DNA from: Sphingobacterium spiritivorum ATCC 33861
GTDB lineage: Bacteria; Bacteroidota; Bacteroidia; Sphingobacteriales; Sphingobacteriaceae
Reading direction: 5' to 3'
Assembly: GCF_000143765.1 (NCBI RefSeq)
Contig: NZ_GL379770.1
Span: 956,903 to 1,020,902 of the forward strand
DNA: 64,000 nt
Shown: piece after piece, positions 9,275 to 18,277 of the stretch
Numbering within the stretch: position 1 is the stretch's first letter
Layout: every line of letters starts with the position of its first letter
Program-made: the position numbers and the translations under genes
The notes under the pieces: generated by a model
The model's input: the letters and a program-made list of their open reading frames with translations, nothing else
What the model was told of the DNA's origin: nothing
The model's database searches: none

Positions 9275-9313
9275 CTACTATCAATGCTCAGGATTAGTGA
9301 GCATTGATAGTAG
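9275..9313. terminator. Perfect 16-bp hairpin shared by converging genes
   Basis: CTACTATCAATGCTCA (9275-9290) and TGAGCATTGATAGTAG (9298-9313) are perfect reverse complements around a 7-base loop. It lies at the junction of the RND gene and the minus-strand gene ending at 9294, and the right arm is the coding sequence of that gene's last residues. Neither side has a clear T-run, so it may terminate poorly or act mainly as a 3'-end stabiliser. Confidence 0.6.
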
Positions 9314-9671
9314 ATTGAATCTGTGTTTTCAGTTGTTCAAATGATTTGTATAGGTCTTCTGAAACCTTTGTCTTATCCACATCGATCAGGAGATGATGAG
9401 GTCTCAGGATGACCGTGTAGCCATCAGAGGAAGTCCATGTAGCTGATGTTTTATTATTTTCAGTTGGCTTGCCGAGTGTATTGGCTATTAAGGTTTTCAG
9501 TTGTTTTTCTTTATCCGTGTCAAAGCTGGCAGTAAGCGAAAACTGCTTGTTTGTGACAGATGTCGAAATACTTGTTTTACTTGAAGATGTAGCTTCTGAA
9601 GTCGCTGATGTTTGTGCAAAGACATGTACGGAGAACAAGATTGCAATTGCTGTAAGAGTGAGATTTTTCAT
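9294..9671 (-). CDS. Small exported protein of unknown function
   Basis: 125 residues. A clear signal peptide (LTLTAIAILFSVHVFAQ) is followed by a Ser/Thr-rich linker (about residues 20-45) and then a compact alpha/beta region: FSLTASFDTDKEKQLKTLIA, GYTVILRPHHLLIDVDKTK, LYKSFEQLKTQIQSTI. I do not recognise a family. Its last codons and stop are embedded in the 16-bp hairpin at 9275-9313. Upstream, 11-base direct repeats lie between it and the divergent lipoprotein gene. Confidence 0.7.
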   Translation of the reverse strand: MKNLTLTAIAILFSVHVFAQTSATSEATSSSKTSISTSVTNKQFSLTASFDTDKEKQLKTLIANTLGKPTENNKTSATWTSSDGYTVILRPHHLLIDVDKTKVSEDLYKSFEQLKTQIQSTINAH

Positions 9672-9725
9672 TGTTTCTGTTTTACTTATTGTACAGCAAA
9701 TATGAACATACTATCCAAAAAAGTT

Positions 9726-9757
9726 GGTTAATGAAGGGTTAATGAAAGGTTAAAGGG
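9726..9757. promoter_or_regulatory. Three 11-bp direct repeats between two divergent genes
   Basis: GGTTAATGAAG, GGTTAATGAAA and GGTTAAAGGG follow each other with an 11-base period at 9726, 9737 and 9748. Direct repeats with one-helical-turn spacing are the usual binding pattern of OmpR/PhoB-type response regulators. No regulator gene is adjacent. Confidence 0.45.
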
Positions 9758-9811
9758 ATGCCAGAAGTAAAGGCGAAAGATGTATATTTAAAATATATTT
9801 TATAAATCGAT

Positions 9812-10264
9812 ATGAGAATAAAAAAGTTCTTACTGCTATTCGTTGTAATAACGGGTTGTGCAGCTCAAAAAAAGGGTGACTTTGAACTTAAAGACTTAGT
9901 ATCTGCCGGATATGAATTTGAAAAAGAAGGTAATACAAACCGGATCGATTATTTGTATGCTGACGGAGACTTTTCATATCGTCCGGAGGAGTATAAACTG
10001 CTGAAACGTAAAGCCGAAGAAAAAAGGGCAGGCCTGAGCAGGAAAGAATATGCACTGCATTCCCTTTACATATACAAGAAAACAGACATTATCAATCAGC
10101 ATTACGGTGAGGGGAAGGAAGGTCTGGATGGCCGCAACCGGGATCTTATTGCTTATATACGGTATAACGCAAATAAGATGGACATCTGTTATATTATTGA
10201 AGAAGGAAATGTAGTCTATGATGTGGTTACAGATCAAAGAGAAAATTTTGAATTTGAGAAATAG
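9812..10264 (+). CDS. Putative lipoprotein of unknown function
   Basis: 150 residues. The signal peptide has a lipobox-like VITGC at Cys16, so lipid anchoring is likely. The mature part is charged and mostly alpha-helical in its middle (YKLLKRKAEEKRAGLSRKEYALHSLY) with beta-rich ends. The residues IDYLYADGDFSYRPEEYKL near 48-65 have no recognised motif. It is followed by its own terminator and stands divergent from the small exported protein at 9294-9671. Confidence 0.7.
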   Translation: MRIKKFLLLFVVITGCAAQKKGDFELKDLVSAGYEFEKEGNTNRIDYLYADGDFSYRPEEYKLLKRKAEEKRAGLSRKEYALHSLYIYKKTDIINQHYGEGKEGLDGRNRDLIAYIRYNANKMDICYIIEEGNVVYDVVTDQRENFEFEK

Positions 10265-10276
10265 AATTTATACAAT

Positions 10277-10306
10277 AAAAAAGCGAGGTTAATACTTCGC
10301 TTTTTT
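10277..10306 (+). terminator. Intrinsic terminator
   Basis: AAAAAGCGA and TCGCTTTTT arms around a 10-base loop, ending in a T-run, follow the lipoprotein gene by 12 bases. Confidence 0.8.
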
Positions 10307-10526
10307 GTTGTCCGCTGTTATCTTGTTTTTTGATTATACGAAGTTAAGTACATATACTGAATCTCTCCGGGTATAACCTCTTGTAAACCTTTTTATATCC
10401 TGAAAATAATTGATATATTCGTTACAGAACCAACTAAAACAATTTAATAGCTTTTTATATTGTTATCAAACTTGTTTGCTTTCGTCTGTCCGGAAGAAGA
10501 AAGGCTATGAAAAATAGGATAAGAAA

Positions 10527-13166
10527 ATGCGTAAACTTTTATTTATTGCTATTGTGTGTATGAACAGTATTGTTTATAGCCTGGAACAAACCGAATGTAT
10601 GCCCATAGGGCTGAAATGTGAACATCTGGTAAATCCCTTAGGGATAGATACGCCCAAGCCACGCTTGAGCTGGAAGTTAAACGATAAACGAAAAGGAGCA
10701 CGGCAATCCGCTTATCAGATCTTTGTAAGCCGTGATTCTCTGGCATTAGCAGAGGATAAAGGAGATCGCTGGAACAGCGGCAGGCAATCCGTATCAGATA
10801 TGCTGATTGAGTACACAGGACCCGATCTGAAAGCGCAGACAAAATACTTTTGGAAAGTCAGGGTCTGGGATAAGGATGGAACAGCCTGTACATCATCCAT
10901 TGCAACTTTTGAGACAGGCATGATGGGTACGGAGCGATGGAAAGGAAAGTGGATAAGCGACAATCACGATATCCATTATAAGGCAGCACCTTATTTCAGG
11001 AGAACGTTTGATATCAAAAAACCAATTAAATCTGCCCGGGCTTATGTGGCTGTGGCGGGACTTTATGAGCTTTCTGTAAATGGCCGCAGGATCGGAGATC
11101 AGCGATTGAATCCGATGTATACCCGTTTCGACAGACGTACCCTGTATGTGGTAGAGGATGTGACGGCTCAGCTTCGCTCCAGAAAAAATGCATTAGGGAT
11201 AGTATTGGGCAATGGATGGTATAACCATCAGCCTTTAGCGGTATGGGATTTTCATAAGGCTCCATGGCGGGACCGGCCGGCATTTTGTATGGACCTTCGC
11301 ATAGTCTATACGGATGGAAGTGAAGAAACGATTACTTCTGATAATAACTGGAAAACCTCATCAGGTCCGATTACCTATAATAATATCTATACGGGTGAGC
11401 ATTATGATGCTCGTCGCGAAAACCCGGAATGGGATAAACCGGGATTTGATGATGCTGAATGGCAGGATATCCGCTACAGAAATCCGCCATCCTCAATTAT
11501 TGTTTCCCAACAGATTGCACCGATCCGGTTAGTCAACACTTACAAACCTCAATCTGTCCGTAAAATAGATGAAAAAACGTATGTATTCGATATGGGGCAG
11601 AATATGGCCGGAATCACACAATTGAAAATCAGAGGCCCTGAAGGTACTGTTCTGCATATCAGGCATGGAGAGCGCTTATATCCTGACGGCAGGCTGGATC
11701 AGTCTAATATTGATGTGTATTATCTGGGAGATAAGCAGACTGAACCTTTTCAAACGGATATCGTAACTCTTAGTGGTAAAAAGGAAGATGAATTTATGTC
11801 CAGATTTACTTATAAAGGATTTCGCTATGTTGAAATAAACAGCAGTGAAGCTCTGCCGATGGACGAATTCACATTAACAGCTTATTTTATGCACAGCGAT
11901 GTAGCTGCTGCCGGTAAGCTGGAAACATCTTCAGCTTTGGTAAACAGTCTCTGGAAGGCCACTAATAATGCTTACCTGTCTAATCTTATGGGATATCCTA
12001 CCGATTGTCCTCAAAGAGAGAAGAACGGATGGACGGGAGACGGGCATCTGGCTATAGAAACTGCCTTTTACAATTTTGACGCCCTAACAGTGTATGAGAA
12101 GTGGATGGCCGATCATAGAGATGAACAGCAGCCTAACGGGGTATTGCCCGATATTATTCCTACCGGAGGATGGGGGTACGGTACTGCTAACGGATTGGAC
12201 TGGACAAGTACGATTGCCATTATACCGTGGGAGGCTTACCTGTTTTACGGGGATCCGCGATTGCTCGAAGATTGCTACCCGAATATAAAACGTTATGTGG
12301 ATTATGTAGACAGCATCAGCCCGAGCGGCCTGACGACTTTTGGAAGAGGGGACTGGGTACCTGTCAAATCTCAATCTAATCTGGAGCTTACTTCCTCGGT
12401 TTACTTTTTTGTGGATGCGACCATACTGGCTTCTGCTGCTAAGTTATTGGGTAAAAAAGAAGATCAAAAGAAGTATGAGGCCTTGCATAAAAAGATCAAA
12501 GCAGCCATTAATAATAAGTTTTTAGACTCTTCCAGAGCTATCTATGCCAGTGGAACGCAGACCGAACTGAGTGTGCCGTTACACTGGGGAGTCGTTCCGG
12601 AAAATATCAGGGACAGGGTCGCAGCCAACTTAAACAAAAAAGTAGAAGAGACGAATTTTCATCTGGATGTAGGGGTATTAGGAGCAAAGGCTCTACTGAA
12701 TGCTTTGAAGGACAACGGATATGCCGAAACAGCTTATAAGGTGGCCGTGCAGGATACATATCCATCCTGGGGCTGGTGGATCGTCAATGGCGCAACAACC
12801 TTACTCGAAAACTGGGATCTGAATGCCAAAAGAGATATTTCAGATAATCATATGATGTTTGGAGAGATCGGAGGCTGGTTCTTTAAATCCATAGGAGGGA
12901 TATTGCCGGATTCCAGGCAACCCGGATTTAAACATATTCTGTTAAAACCTATATTTCCAAAGGGACTGAATCAATCTTCTATAACGTATACCTCTCCTTA
13001 CGGAGATATTCTGTCATCATGGAATGTCCGTGATGGTGCCGTTATATACGATATCGAAATACCACCTAATTCATCTGCAACTTTTTATCCTTCTGAAAAT
13101 ATCAGGAATACAGATGTCATGAAGCTGGAAGCGGGGAAACACAGCCTTCGCCTGGACCTGAAATAG
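10527..13166 (+). CDS. GH78 alpha-L-rhamnosidase
   Basis: 879 residues with an N-terminal signal peptide (LLFIAIVCMNSIVYS). In order: a fibronectin-like domain (CEHLVNPLGIDTPKPRLSW to VWDKDG), the carbohydrate-binding N domain with WISDNHD and WYNHQPLAVWDF, an (alpha/alpha)6 catalytic barrel and a C-terminal beta-sandwich. The GH78 active-site region is visible near residue 493 (DCPQREKNGWTGDGH, with conserved Asp, Glu and Asp), then WMADHRDEQQPNGVLPDIIP and the later acidic GEIGGW. It removes terminal alpha-L-rhamnose from plant glycosides or rhamnogalacturonan, probably in the periplasm. No SusCD pair is adjacent, so it is not in a recognisable polysaccharide-utilisation locus. Confidence 0.93.
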   Translation: MRKLLFIAIVCMNSIVYSLEQTECMPIGLKCEHLVNPLGIDTPKPRLSWKLNDKRKGARQSAYQIFVSRDSLALAEDKGDRWNSGRQSVSDMLIEYTGPDLKAQTKYFWKVRVWDKDGTACTSSIATFETGMMGTERWKGKWISDNHDIHYKAAPYFRRTFDIKKPIKSARAYVAVAGLYELSVNGRRIGDQRLNPMYTRFDRRTLYVVEDVTAQLRSRKNALGIVLGNGWYNHQPLAVWDFHKAPWRDRPAFCMDLRIVYTDGSEETITSDNNWKTSSGPITYNNIYTGEHYDARRENPEWDKPGFDDAEWQDIRYRNPPSSIIVSQQIAPIRLVNTYKPQSVRKIDEKTYVFDMGQNMAGITQLKIRGPEGTVLHIRHGERLYPDGRLDQSNIDVYYLGDKQTEPFQTDIVTLSGKKEDEFMSRFTYKGFRYVEINSSEALPMDEFTLTAYFMHSDVAAAGKLETSSALVNSLWKATNNAYLSNLMGYPTDCPQREKNGWTGDGHLAIETAFYNFDALTVYEKWMADHRDEQQPNGVLPDIIPTGGWGYGTANGLDWTSTIAIIPWEAYLFYGDPRLLEDCYPNIKRYVDYVDSISPSGLTTFGRGDWVPVKSQSNLELTSSVYFFVDATILASAAKLLGKKEDQKKYEALHKKIKAAINNKFLDSSRAIYASGTQTELSVPLHWGVVPENIRDRVAANLNKKVEETNFHLDVGVLGAKALLNALKDNGYAETAYKVAVQDTYPSWGWWIVNGATTLLENWDLNAKRDISDNHMMFGEIGGWFFKSIGGILPDSRQPGFKHILLKPIFPKGLNQSSITYTSPYGDILSSWNVRDGAVIYDIEIPPNSSATFYPSENIRNTDVMKLEAGKHSLRLDLK

Positions 13167-13279
13167 AGAATATGATCTTTTGCTGCTGAACCTAAGATGC
13201 CGGTAAACGGAGGAATTTGTGAAACTGAAACACAATTGAGCCAGATAGCTGTTATTAGTATAGAATAAAGCGATATATT

Positions 13280-14131
13280 ATGACAAAAGAACTAAGTAAA
13301 GATCCTGTTTTCGATGGAACAGGCTATGAGCCATCTGCCTTTTCCAGAGCTATGTTTGTTACACCTAAAACCGATTATGATCATACGGTTTACGAAAATG
13401 CAAACAGCAATAAAAATAAAAAGATATTGGTTGTATGTACCGAAGAACGGTATATGGAAATGAAAAACGGCAAAAAGTTTTCTACCGGCAACCATCCTGT
13501 AGAGACACTTGTACCTTTGCTTCATCTGGAAGCGGCAGGCTTTGAGGCAGATATTTACACCGCTACGGGTAAGCCTGTAGCTCTGGAAATGTGGGCTATA
13601 CCTTCTGAAGATAAAGCTGTCAAAGAAATTATGGCCAAATATGAGGATCAATTTGACAAACCAAAGAGTCTCCAGCAGTTTGTAGCGGATGGCATGCAGA
13701 CCTCAACTGAATATGTAGCTGTATTTATACCGGGTGGACATGGTGCTATGCTGGGCTTACCTGAAAATGAAGACTTGAAAAAGATAATTAACTGGTCTAT
13801 AGATAAGGATATATTTATGCTGGCGATCTGTCATGGCCCGGCAGCATTACTTGCTGCTTCCGTTAAGGAATCTCCGGAGGATTTTCCATACAAGGGTTAT
13901 CAGATTAATTCATTTCCGGATGAGATCGATACCAAAACTCCTGAAATTGGATATGTTCCCGGTGAGATGCCCTGGTTTTATGGAGCAAAACTGGAAGCAT
14001 TAGGAATTGAAATTCTGAATATGGATATTAGCGGAGCTTGTCATGTAGACCGTAAGTTGATAACCGGAGATAGCCCTTTGGCCGCCAACGCTTTTGGTAA
14101 AGTAAGCGCAAAAGCTCTTCTTGAGAAGTAA
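13280..14131 (+). CDS. hchA: Protein deglycase / chaperone HchA (Hsp31), DJ-1/PfpI superfamily
   Basis: 283 residues, the same length as E. coli Hsp31. The nucleophile elbow is AICHGPAALLAAS (Cys-His), with the acidic partner in NHPVETLVPLLHLE and the metal/active-site region VDRKLITGDSPLAAN. The N-terminal arm FDGTGYEPSAFSRAMF is characteristic of HchA rather than of shorter DJ-1 proteins. It is described as a glyoxalase III/deglycase and holding chaperone in the cytoplasm. Stands alone, about 110 bases after the rhamnosidase. Confidence 0.93.
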   Translation: MTKELSKDPVFDGTGYEPSAFSRAMFVTPKTDYDHTVYENANSNKNKKILVVCTEERYMEMKNGKKFSTGNHPVETLVPLLHLEAAGFEADIYTATGKPVALEMWAIPSEDKAVKEIMAKYEDQFDKPKSLQQFVADGMQTSTEYVAVFIPGGHGAMLGLPENEDLKKIINWSIDKDIFMLAICHGPAALLAASVKESPEDFPYKGYQINSFPDEIDTKTPEIGYVPGEMPWFYGAKLEALGIEILNMDISGACHVDRKLITGDSPLAANAFGKVSAKALLEK

Positions 14132-14168
14132 TGTCTGTTTGAGGAAGACTATTGGTGAGAATGTCTTA

Positions 14169-14208
14169 GAGCAACAATCTTATGTACACATCTGAATTGT
14201 TGCTTTTA
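14169..14208 (+). terminator. Intrinsic terminator of hchA
   Basis: AGCAACAAT (14170-14178) pairs with ATTGTTGCT (14196-14204), followed by TTTT. The loop is long (17 bases), so the strength is moderate. Confidence 0.6.
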
Positions 14209-14280
14209 CTGTGTTATATAAATAAGATTGAAAGTGGGTATGTGAGGAAATACTGTATGATAAAATAAAAAAAATAAGAA

Positions 14281-15180
14281 ATGCTGAATATGAGATTGTT
14301 ACTGCTATTTGTTTTATTTTCTGTTTTGCATTTCAATTTGGATGCGCAGCAAGTTAAAGATCCTGTTCAAATAGGTCTGATTGCAGACCCGCAATATGCC
14401 GATAAAGAGGTTAGCGGAACCCGATATTACAGAAATGCGCTTCTTAAGTTAGATACAGCGGTTTCTGTTCTTAATAGAGAGTCACTGGATTTTTCTGTGG
14501 TAATGGGTGACTTTGTTGATCAGGGAATTAAAGATCTCCCTGCTGTCATGTCCAGGTTGCAAAGACTGAAAAGCCCCGTTTATGGTTTGCTTGGAAATCA
14601 TGATTATGTAGATGCTCCGGATAAAGATAGCTTGTTTTTGCACTTCAGCATGCCCTCCTCTTATTATAAATGGGACCTTGAAAACTGGACTTTTATCATT
14701 CTCAATACAAATGAACTTTCAGAATATGCGACTAACGAAGGATCTGCCGCTTTTGAAGACTGGAAAAAGCTGAATAAAAATCTGAAGGATCAGAGAAGAA
14801 AAAATGCAGCACCCTGGAATGGGGGTATCAGTACCATACAGTTGTCATGGCTGCAGGAGCAGCTTGCTGAAGCAGAAGCCGCTTCCAGAGATATTGTTAT
14901 TTTTACCCATCACCCGCTTTTTCCGGAGAATGGCTTTGAAACCTTGAATAACAGGGAAATACTGGCTGTTATTGAGAAGCATCCGCGTGTACGCGCTGTT
15001 ATATCAGGGCATCATCATGAAGGAAATTTTGCACGGTACAAGGGTGTTCCTATGATTACGTTAGAAGGTATGATAGAAACGGAATCTCAAAATGCTTATG
15101 GAATTATGAGGTTGTTTTCTGACCGTATCGAAATAGAGGGAAGTGGCAGGCTTACTTCCAGAAGATTAAATTTTAAATAG
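14281..15180 (+). CDS. Exported calcineurin-like metallophosphoesterase
   Basis: 299 residues with a signal peptide (LLLLFVLFSVLHFNLDAQ). Metallophosphoesterase (PF00149) motifs occur in order: IGLIADPQY (D-x-[HQ] type), VVMGDFVDQG (GDxxD), LLGNHDY (GNHD), FTHHPLF and SGHHHEG (GHxH). Overall it resembles the Mn-dependent ADP-ribose/CDP-alcohol diphosphatase group, but substrate assignment is inference. Located in the periplasm if the signal is processed. It converges on the phytochrome gene, and I see no clear terminator between them. Confidence 0.85.
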   Translation: MLNMRLLLLFVLFSVLHFNLDAQQVKDPVQIGLIADPQYADKEVSGTRYYRNALLKLDTAVSVLNRESLDFSVVMGDFVDQGIKDLPAVMSRLQRLKSPVYGLLGNHDYVDAPDKDSLFLHFSMPSSYYKWDLENWTFIILNTNELSEYATNEGSAAFEDWKKLNKNLKDQRRKNAAPWNGGISTIQLSWLQEQLAEAEAASRDIVIFTHHPLFPENGFETLNNREILAVIEKHPRVRAVISGHHHEGNFARYKGVPMITLEGMIETESQNAYGIMRLFSDRIEIEGSGRLTSRRLNFK

Positions 15181-15221
15181 TTTGATTAGGAGGACAGGGT
15201 AGTGTCTGTTTTGAATATTAT

Positions 15222-17390
15222 TTATGGCATGTTGAATAATATCTGAAACTGTGTTCCTTTATCCAATTGACTCTCTACTTTAATTTCAGCTCCTAATCTG
15301 TCAATAATTCTTTTTACGATGGATAATCCTATTCCTGATCCATCGTAACCCGACGAGTTTGGTAATCTTTGAAATATCTCAAATATATTATTACCATCTT
15401 TTAAATCCATGCCTATACCGTTATCGGTAATAAAATATATTACTTTACCGCCTGATTTGATACTGTATACTTCAACTTTAGGATTATCCTGTTTACTACT
15501 GTATTTAATAGCATTGCCTAAAATATTTAGAAACAATTGGTAAAGTAGTGTTCTTTCTCCTCTGATTGGTAAGATTTCACCCATGACAAAATCTAAATTA
15601 GCGACACCATACTGATCTTTACTACTCTCAGCAATCGTAATTATTTTATTTCTGGGATCTATTATTTCAAGTTCCAGCGCCACTGAATTTGATTTTGAAA
15701 GTTCATGAACCTTATTGATCATCTCAGTGATTAAATTTGAAGCTTCTAAAATATTTGTCCCTAATCTATGTAACAGCTCTTCTGATAAATTCTTTTTCAT
15801 TAATATCATCTGAGCACCCAGCTGAATAGACGAAAGCGGATTTTTAAGATCATGTGTAAGTGTATAGCTAAATGTATCTAAGGCATTATTTGAACGGATC
15901 AGATCTTTATTCAGTTGATCAATTTCTGCGTTTCTTTTAGCTATAGCTTGTTGAATAATATATACAACACGTTCAAGAAATAATACCTGAACTTTAAGCC
16001 AGGGAGATGCCTTTCCACGCGTTATTTGTCGCCAGGTATCAAAAGATGTTCTGGGAGAAGGATAATTGATTTTTCTGTCCGGATCATAATTTAATTGTTT
16101 TTCAGGTTTCCCGGCCCATAATTCTTCAATCAATTGCTCTTTACGGAAAAGATATATTTTCCATTGAGATTCAGATAATATTTCTGCTCTTATAATTCCG
16201 GGGAATAAAACATCCTCCTCAGTTTTAGAAATAAACTCATTGGTCGAAAATAAACTTGTATTATCATTTTTTAAATGATTTTCTATTTCTTTCAATTGAT
16301 CCCTACCAGGAACCAGTCCAAAAAATTTTTCGCCTTTACTATGCTTGATAATTATTCCGTCTGCATCTACCATTTTCATTATACGTTCTCCAAATGTTTC
16401 AAGGACATAATGAATATCTCTATCTATAAGTAAATCACTCTTAAGCTCTTTTTCAAGGATATACATCACATTTTGAGCTTCTAAATCTTGTTTTAATAAT
16501 TCAGAGATATGATGATTGGTTGCGAATTGAGTTAGAAAAGTACATAAATGTCTTTGCGCTAAATCCACATGTTGGGGCTTACTATTCTGACAAGTTACCA
16601 GACCCCATAATTTACCATCCTGAATAATGGAGAAACTCGCACTGGCCTGAGTTTTGGAATTTCGTAAATATTGTAGATGTATAGGCGACATTGCACGTAA
16701 ACTGCATTTTGTTAAATCAATTTCCTCATTGGAATTACTTATGACTTTATGTGTAGCCCCTTCCGTATCGGTCGTATGTCTGGCAAGGAAAATAGTGTAC
16801 AACTCACGGGCTTGTTGAGGGATATCAAACTCAGGATATCGATAACCCATCAATGAATGCATGTTGTCAGATTTTGATTCAGCAATCACCTTTCCGCTAT
16901 TGTCTTCCAAAAACTGATAAACCATTACCCTGTCGTAGTTTATGATCTGTCTTATCAGGTTTGTCAGAGATGCCCACACCCTGGATTTGTTATCTTCAAG
17001 GTATTTGGCATAATAATATAGTTTTGTAGGTTTTATTTGATCTACATTACAACGCTCAATTTCTACATAAATATTATCTCCATATTTATAAATACTCAAA
17101 TCATAATCTATATTATTAATCTGAATTCTTTCTGCAAATCGATAAAAAATTGAACTATTTAAATGTTGATTTATGGAATCGAAAATAAAGCTGTCACTTT
17201 TCGTCAGTAGCGATAATACCTGGTCAACGGTCATTCCCATATATTTTTCTACAGGAATATTCTCGATCTGAATGACGTTGTCACTAGCTGCAGTACAAAT
17301 CCGGGATTTATCAAAAACAAACAGATATCCTATATCCTGAATTAAACCACACAAATGTATTTTTTCCTCGTGACAATCTCTAAATTCCAT
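15222..17390 (-). CDS. Bacteriophytochrome sensor histidine kinase
   Basis: 722 residues with PAS-GAF-PHY and histidine kinase modules. Cys6 in DCHEEKIHLCGLIQ aligns with the biliverdin-binding Cys of bacteriophytochromes. The GAF domain (about 130-290) has DRVMVYQF, YPEFDIPQQARELY (Asp189, the chromophore Asp) and LRAMSPIHLQYLRN (Arg232, His238). The PHY tongue PRTSF motif is at 446-450. The kinase part has LTHDLKNPL (His513), NILGNAIKYS, DNGIGM and GSGIGLSI. The second chromophore-site His after the LWGL strand is replaced (TCQNS). No response regulator domain is attached and no heme oxygenase or regulator gene is next to it. The gene looks more AT-rich than its neighbours. It likely senses red/far-red light and autophosphorylates. 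Confidence 0.93.
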   Translation of the reverse strand: MEFRDCHEEKIHLCGLIQDIGYLFVFDKSRICTAASDNVIQIENIPVEKYMGMTVDQVLSLLTKSDSFIFDSINQHLNSSIFYRFAERIQINNIDYDLSIYKYGDNIYVEIERCNVDQIKPTKLYYYAKYLEDNKSRVWASLTNLIRQIINYDRVMVYQFLEDNSGKVIAESKSDNMHSLMGYRYPEFDIPQQARELYTIFLARHTTDTEGATHKVISNSNEEIDLTKCSLRAMSPIHLQYLRNSKTQASASFSIIQDGKLWGLVTCQNSKPQHVDLAQRHLCTFLTQFATNHHISELLKQDLEAQNVMYILEKELKSDLLIDRDIHYVLETFGERIMKMVDADGIIIKHSKGEKFFGLVPGRDQLKEIENHLKNDNTSLFSTNEFISKTEEDVLFPGIIRAEILSESQWKIYLFRKEQLIEELWAGKPEKQLNYDPDRKINYPSPRTSFDTWRQITRGKASPWLKVQVLFLERVVYIIQQAIAKRNAEIDQLNKDLIRSNNALDTFSYTLTHDLKNPLSSIQLGAQMILMKKNLSEELLHRLGTNILEASNLITEMINKVHELSKSNSVALELEIIDPRNKIITIAESSKDQYGVANLDFVMGEILPIRGERTLLYQLFLNILGNAIKYSSKQDNPKVEVYSIKSGGKVIYFITDNGIGMDLKDGNNIFEIFQRLPNSSGYDGSGIGLSIVKRIIDRLGAEIKVESQLDKGTQFQILFNMP

Positions 17391-17595
17391 ATAACTTTAT
17401 TTAATCGTGTGATAATATACTATTTGATATAATATTATAATGGAATTAGAATATTTACAGACTTTTTCTATAATTATATTATTTCATTGTAGAATCTAAT
17501 AATAAAAGTACAAATAAATAGTGTTCTTTTAAAATGAGCTGATAATTCAGTTGCAAATAATAAAAGAACATAAATATAAGGCGGTAAAAGTTGAG

Positions 17596-17627
17596 GAAAT
17601 AAAAATGGCCGTCTTTTAAACGGCCCT
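17596..17627 (-). terminator. Intrinsic terminator of the small thiol protein gene
   Basis: On the minus strand GGCCGT and ACGGCC pair around a 7-base loop (17608-17626), followed by ATTTTTATTT. It lies 27 bases after the stop of the gene that ends at 17654. Confidence 0.75.
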
Positions 17628-17653
17628 GTTTGCTGCTGCAGCTTTAATAAGGT

Positions 17654-17887
17654 TTAACCCTTCACGTCTTCAAGAGATGCACCAAAGTTGATATGTAAAA
17701 CATTTCCGTTAGGTGTCACCAATGCCGGTACGGATTGGATACCTGCTTTTTCAGCTTCCTGGATTCGTATTCTGTCTTCTCCGATATTTACAACCTCCAC
17801 ATTAGCTTCTCCGATAAGAGTAATAATGTCTTGTTCTGCGCTTACACAAACCGGACAGCCTGCATGATAAAATATTGATTTGCTCAT
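17654..17887 (-). CDS. Small thioredoxin/glutaredoxin-like protein with CPVC motif
   Basis: 77 residues. The N-terminus YHAGCPVCVSAEQDI carries a CxxC redox motif at the start of the first helix, and IQSVPALVTPNGNVLHINFG carries the cis-Pro loop (SVPAL) of the thioredoxin fold. The protein is short for thioredoxin (about 105) and resembles glutaredoxin-like or thioredoxin-family mini proteins. It is cytoplasmic, with no signal sequence. A perfect TAATTTTG -7 box on the minus strand (17927-17934) lies 39 bases before the start. Its partner is unknown. Confidence 0.8.
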   Translation of the reverse strand: MSKSIFYHAGCPVCVSAEQDIITLIGEANVEVVNIGEDRIRIQEAEKAGIQSVPALVTPNGNVLHINFGASLEDVKG

Positions 17888-18277
17888 TATTAAATGAATT
17901 AGTATGTGATGACGTTATTGTCATATCAAAATTAGCCAGGTCAAAGAACTATTTCCTGATCCAGAATTCAGAAAAAGAACAGAAACTGGCTGAGTTTCGG
18001 AGATTATATATTTGCATTTAGATTTTGTAACGGTTATCCTGGCCCGCATGCAGCAAACTATTTTTCTTGTAAGATTTTTCAACTTTAAGAGACCACATCA
18101 GGTGTAACACTAAAGCACTTCTGACAGTAAAATATCCATCGGTATAAACAAAATTAGTAAAACTGCGTTTACTTATTATAATATACTGTTTCTCAGTGAG
18201 ACTTCTATAGCATCGTGCAGTGAACCTGTTTTTTCCGTTAAAATTTTTATATTTACTACATAAACAACGCATAAACT
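17888..18277. other. Intergenic region, 390 bases, divergent genes
   Basis: It holds the probable -7 box of the small thiol gene (TAATTTTG, minus strand, 17927-17934) and a short imperfect inverted repeat, ATGAC-N6-GTCAT, near 17907-17922. Near its right end TATATTTA, one base off the -7 consensus, precedes the sugar dehydrogenase gene. A 84-residue open frame on the minus strand (18018-18272) has no coding character. Nothing else seen. Confidence 0.5.

Noticed and set aside
18018..18272. An 84-residue open frame on the minus strand between the thiol protein and sugar dehydrogenase genes
   Set aside because: It has no family resemblance and an unusual residue mix, and it runs through the promoter region of the sugar dehydrogenase gene.
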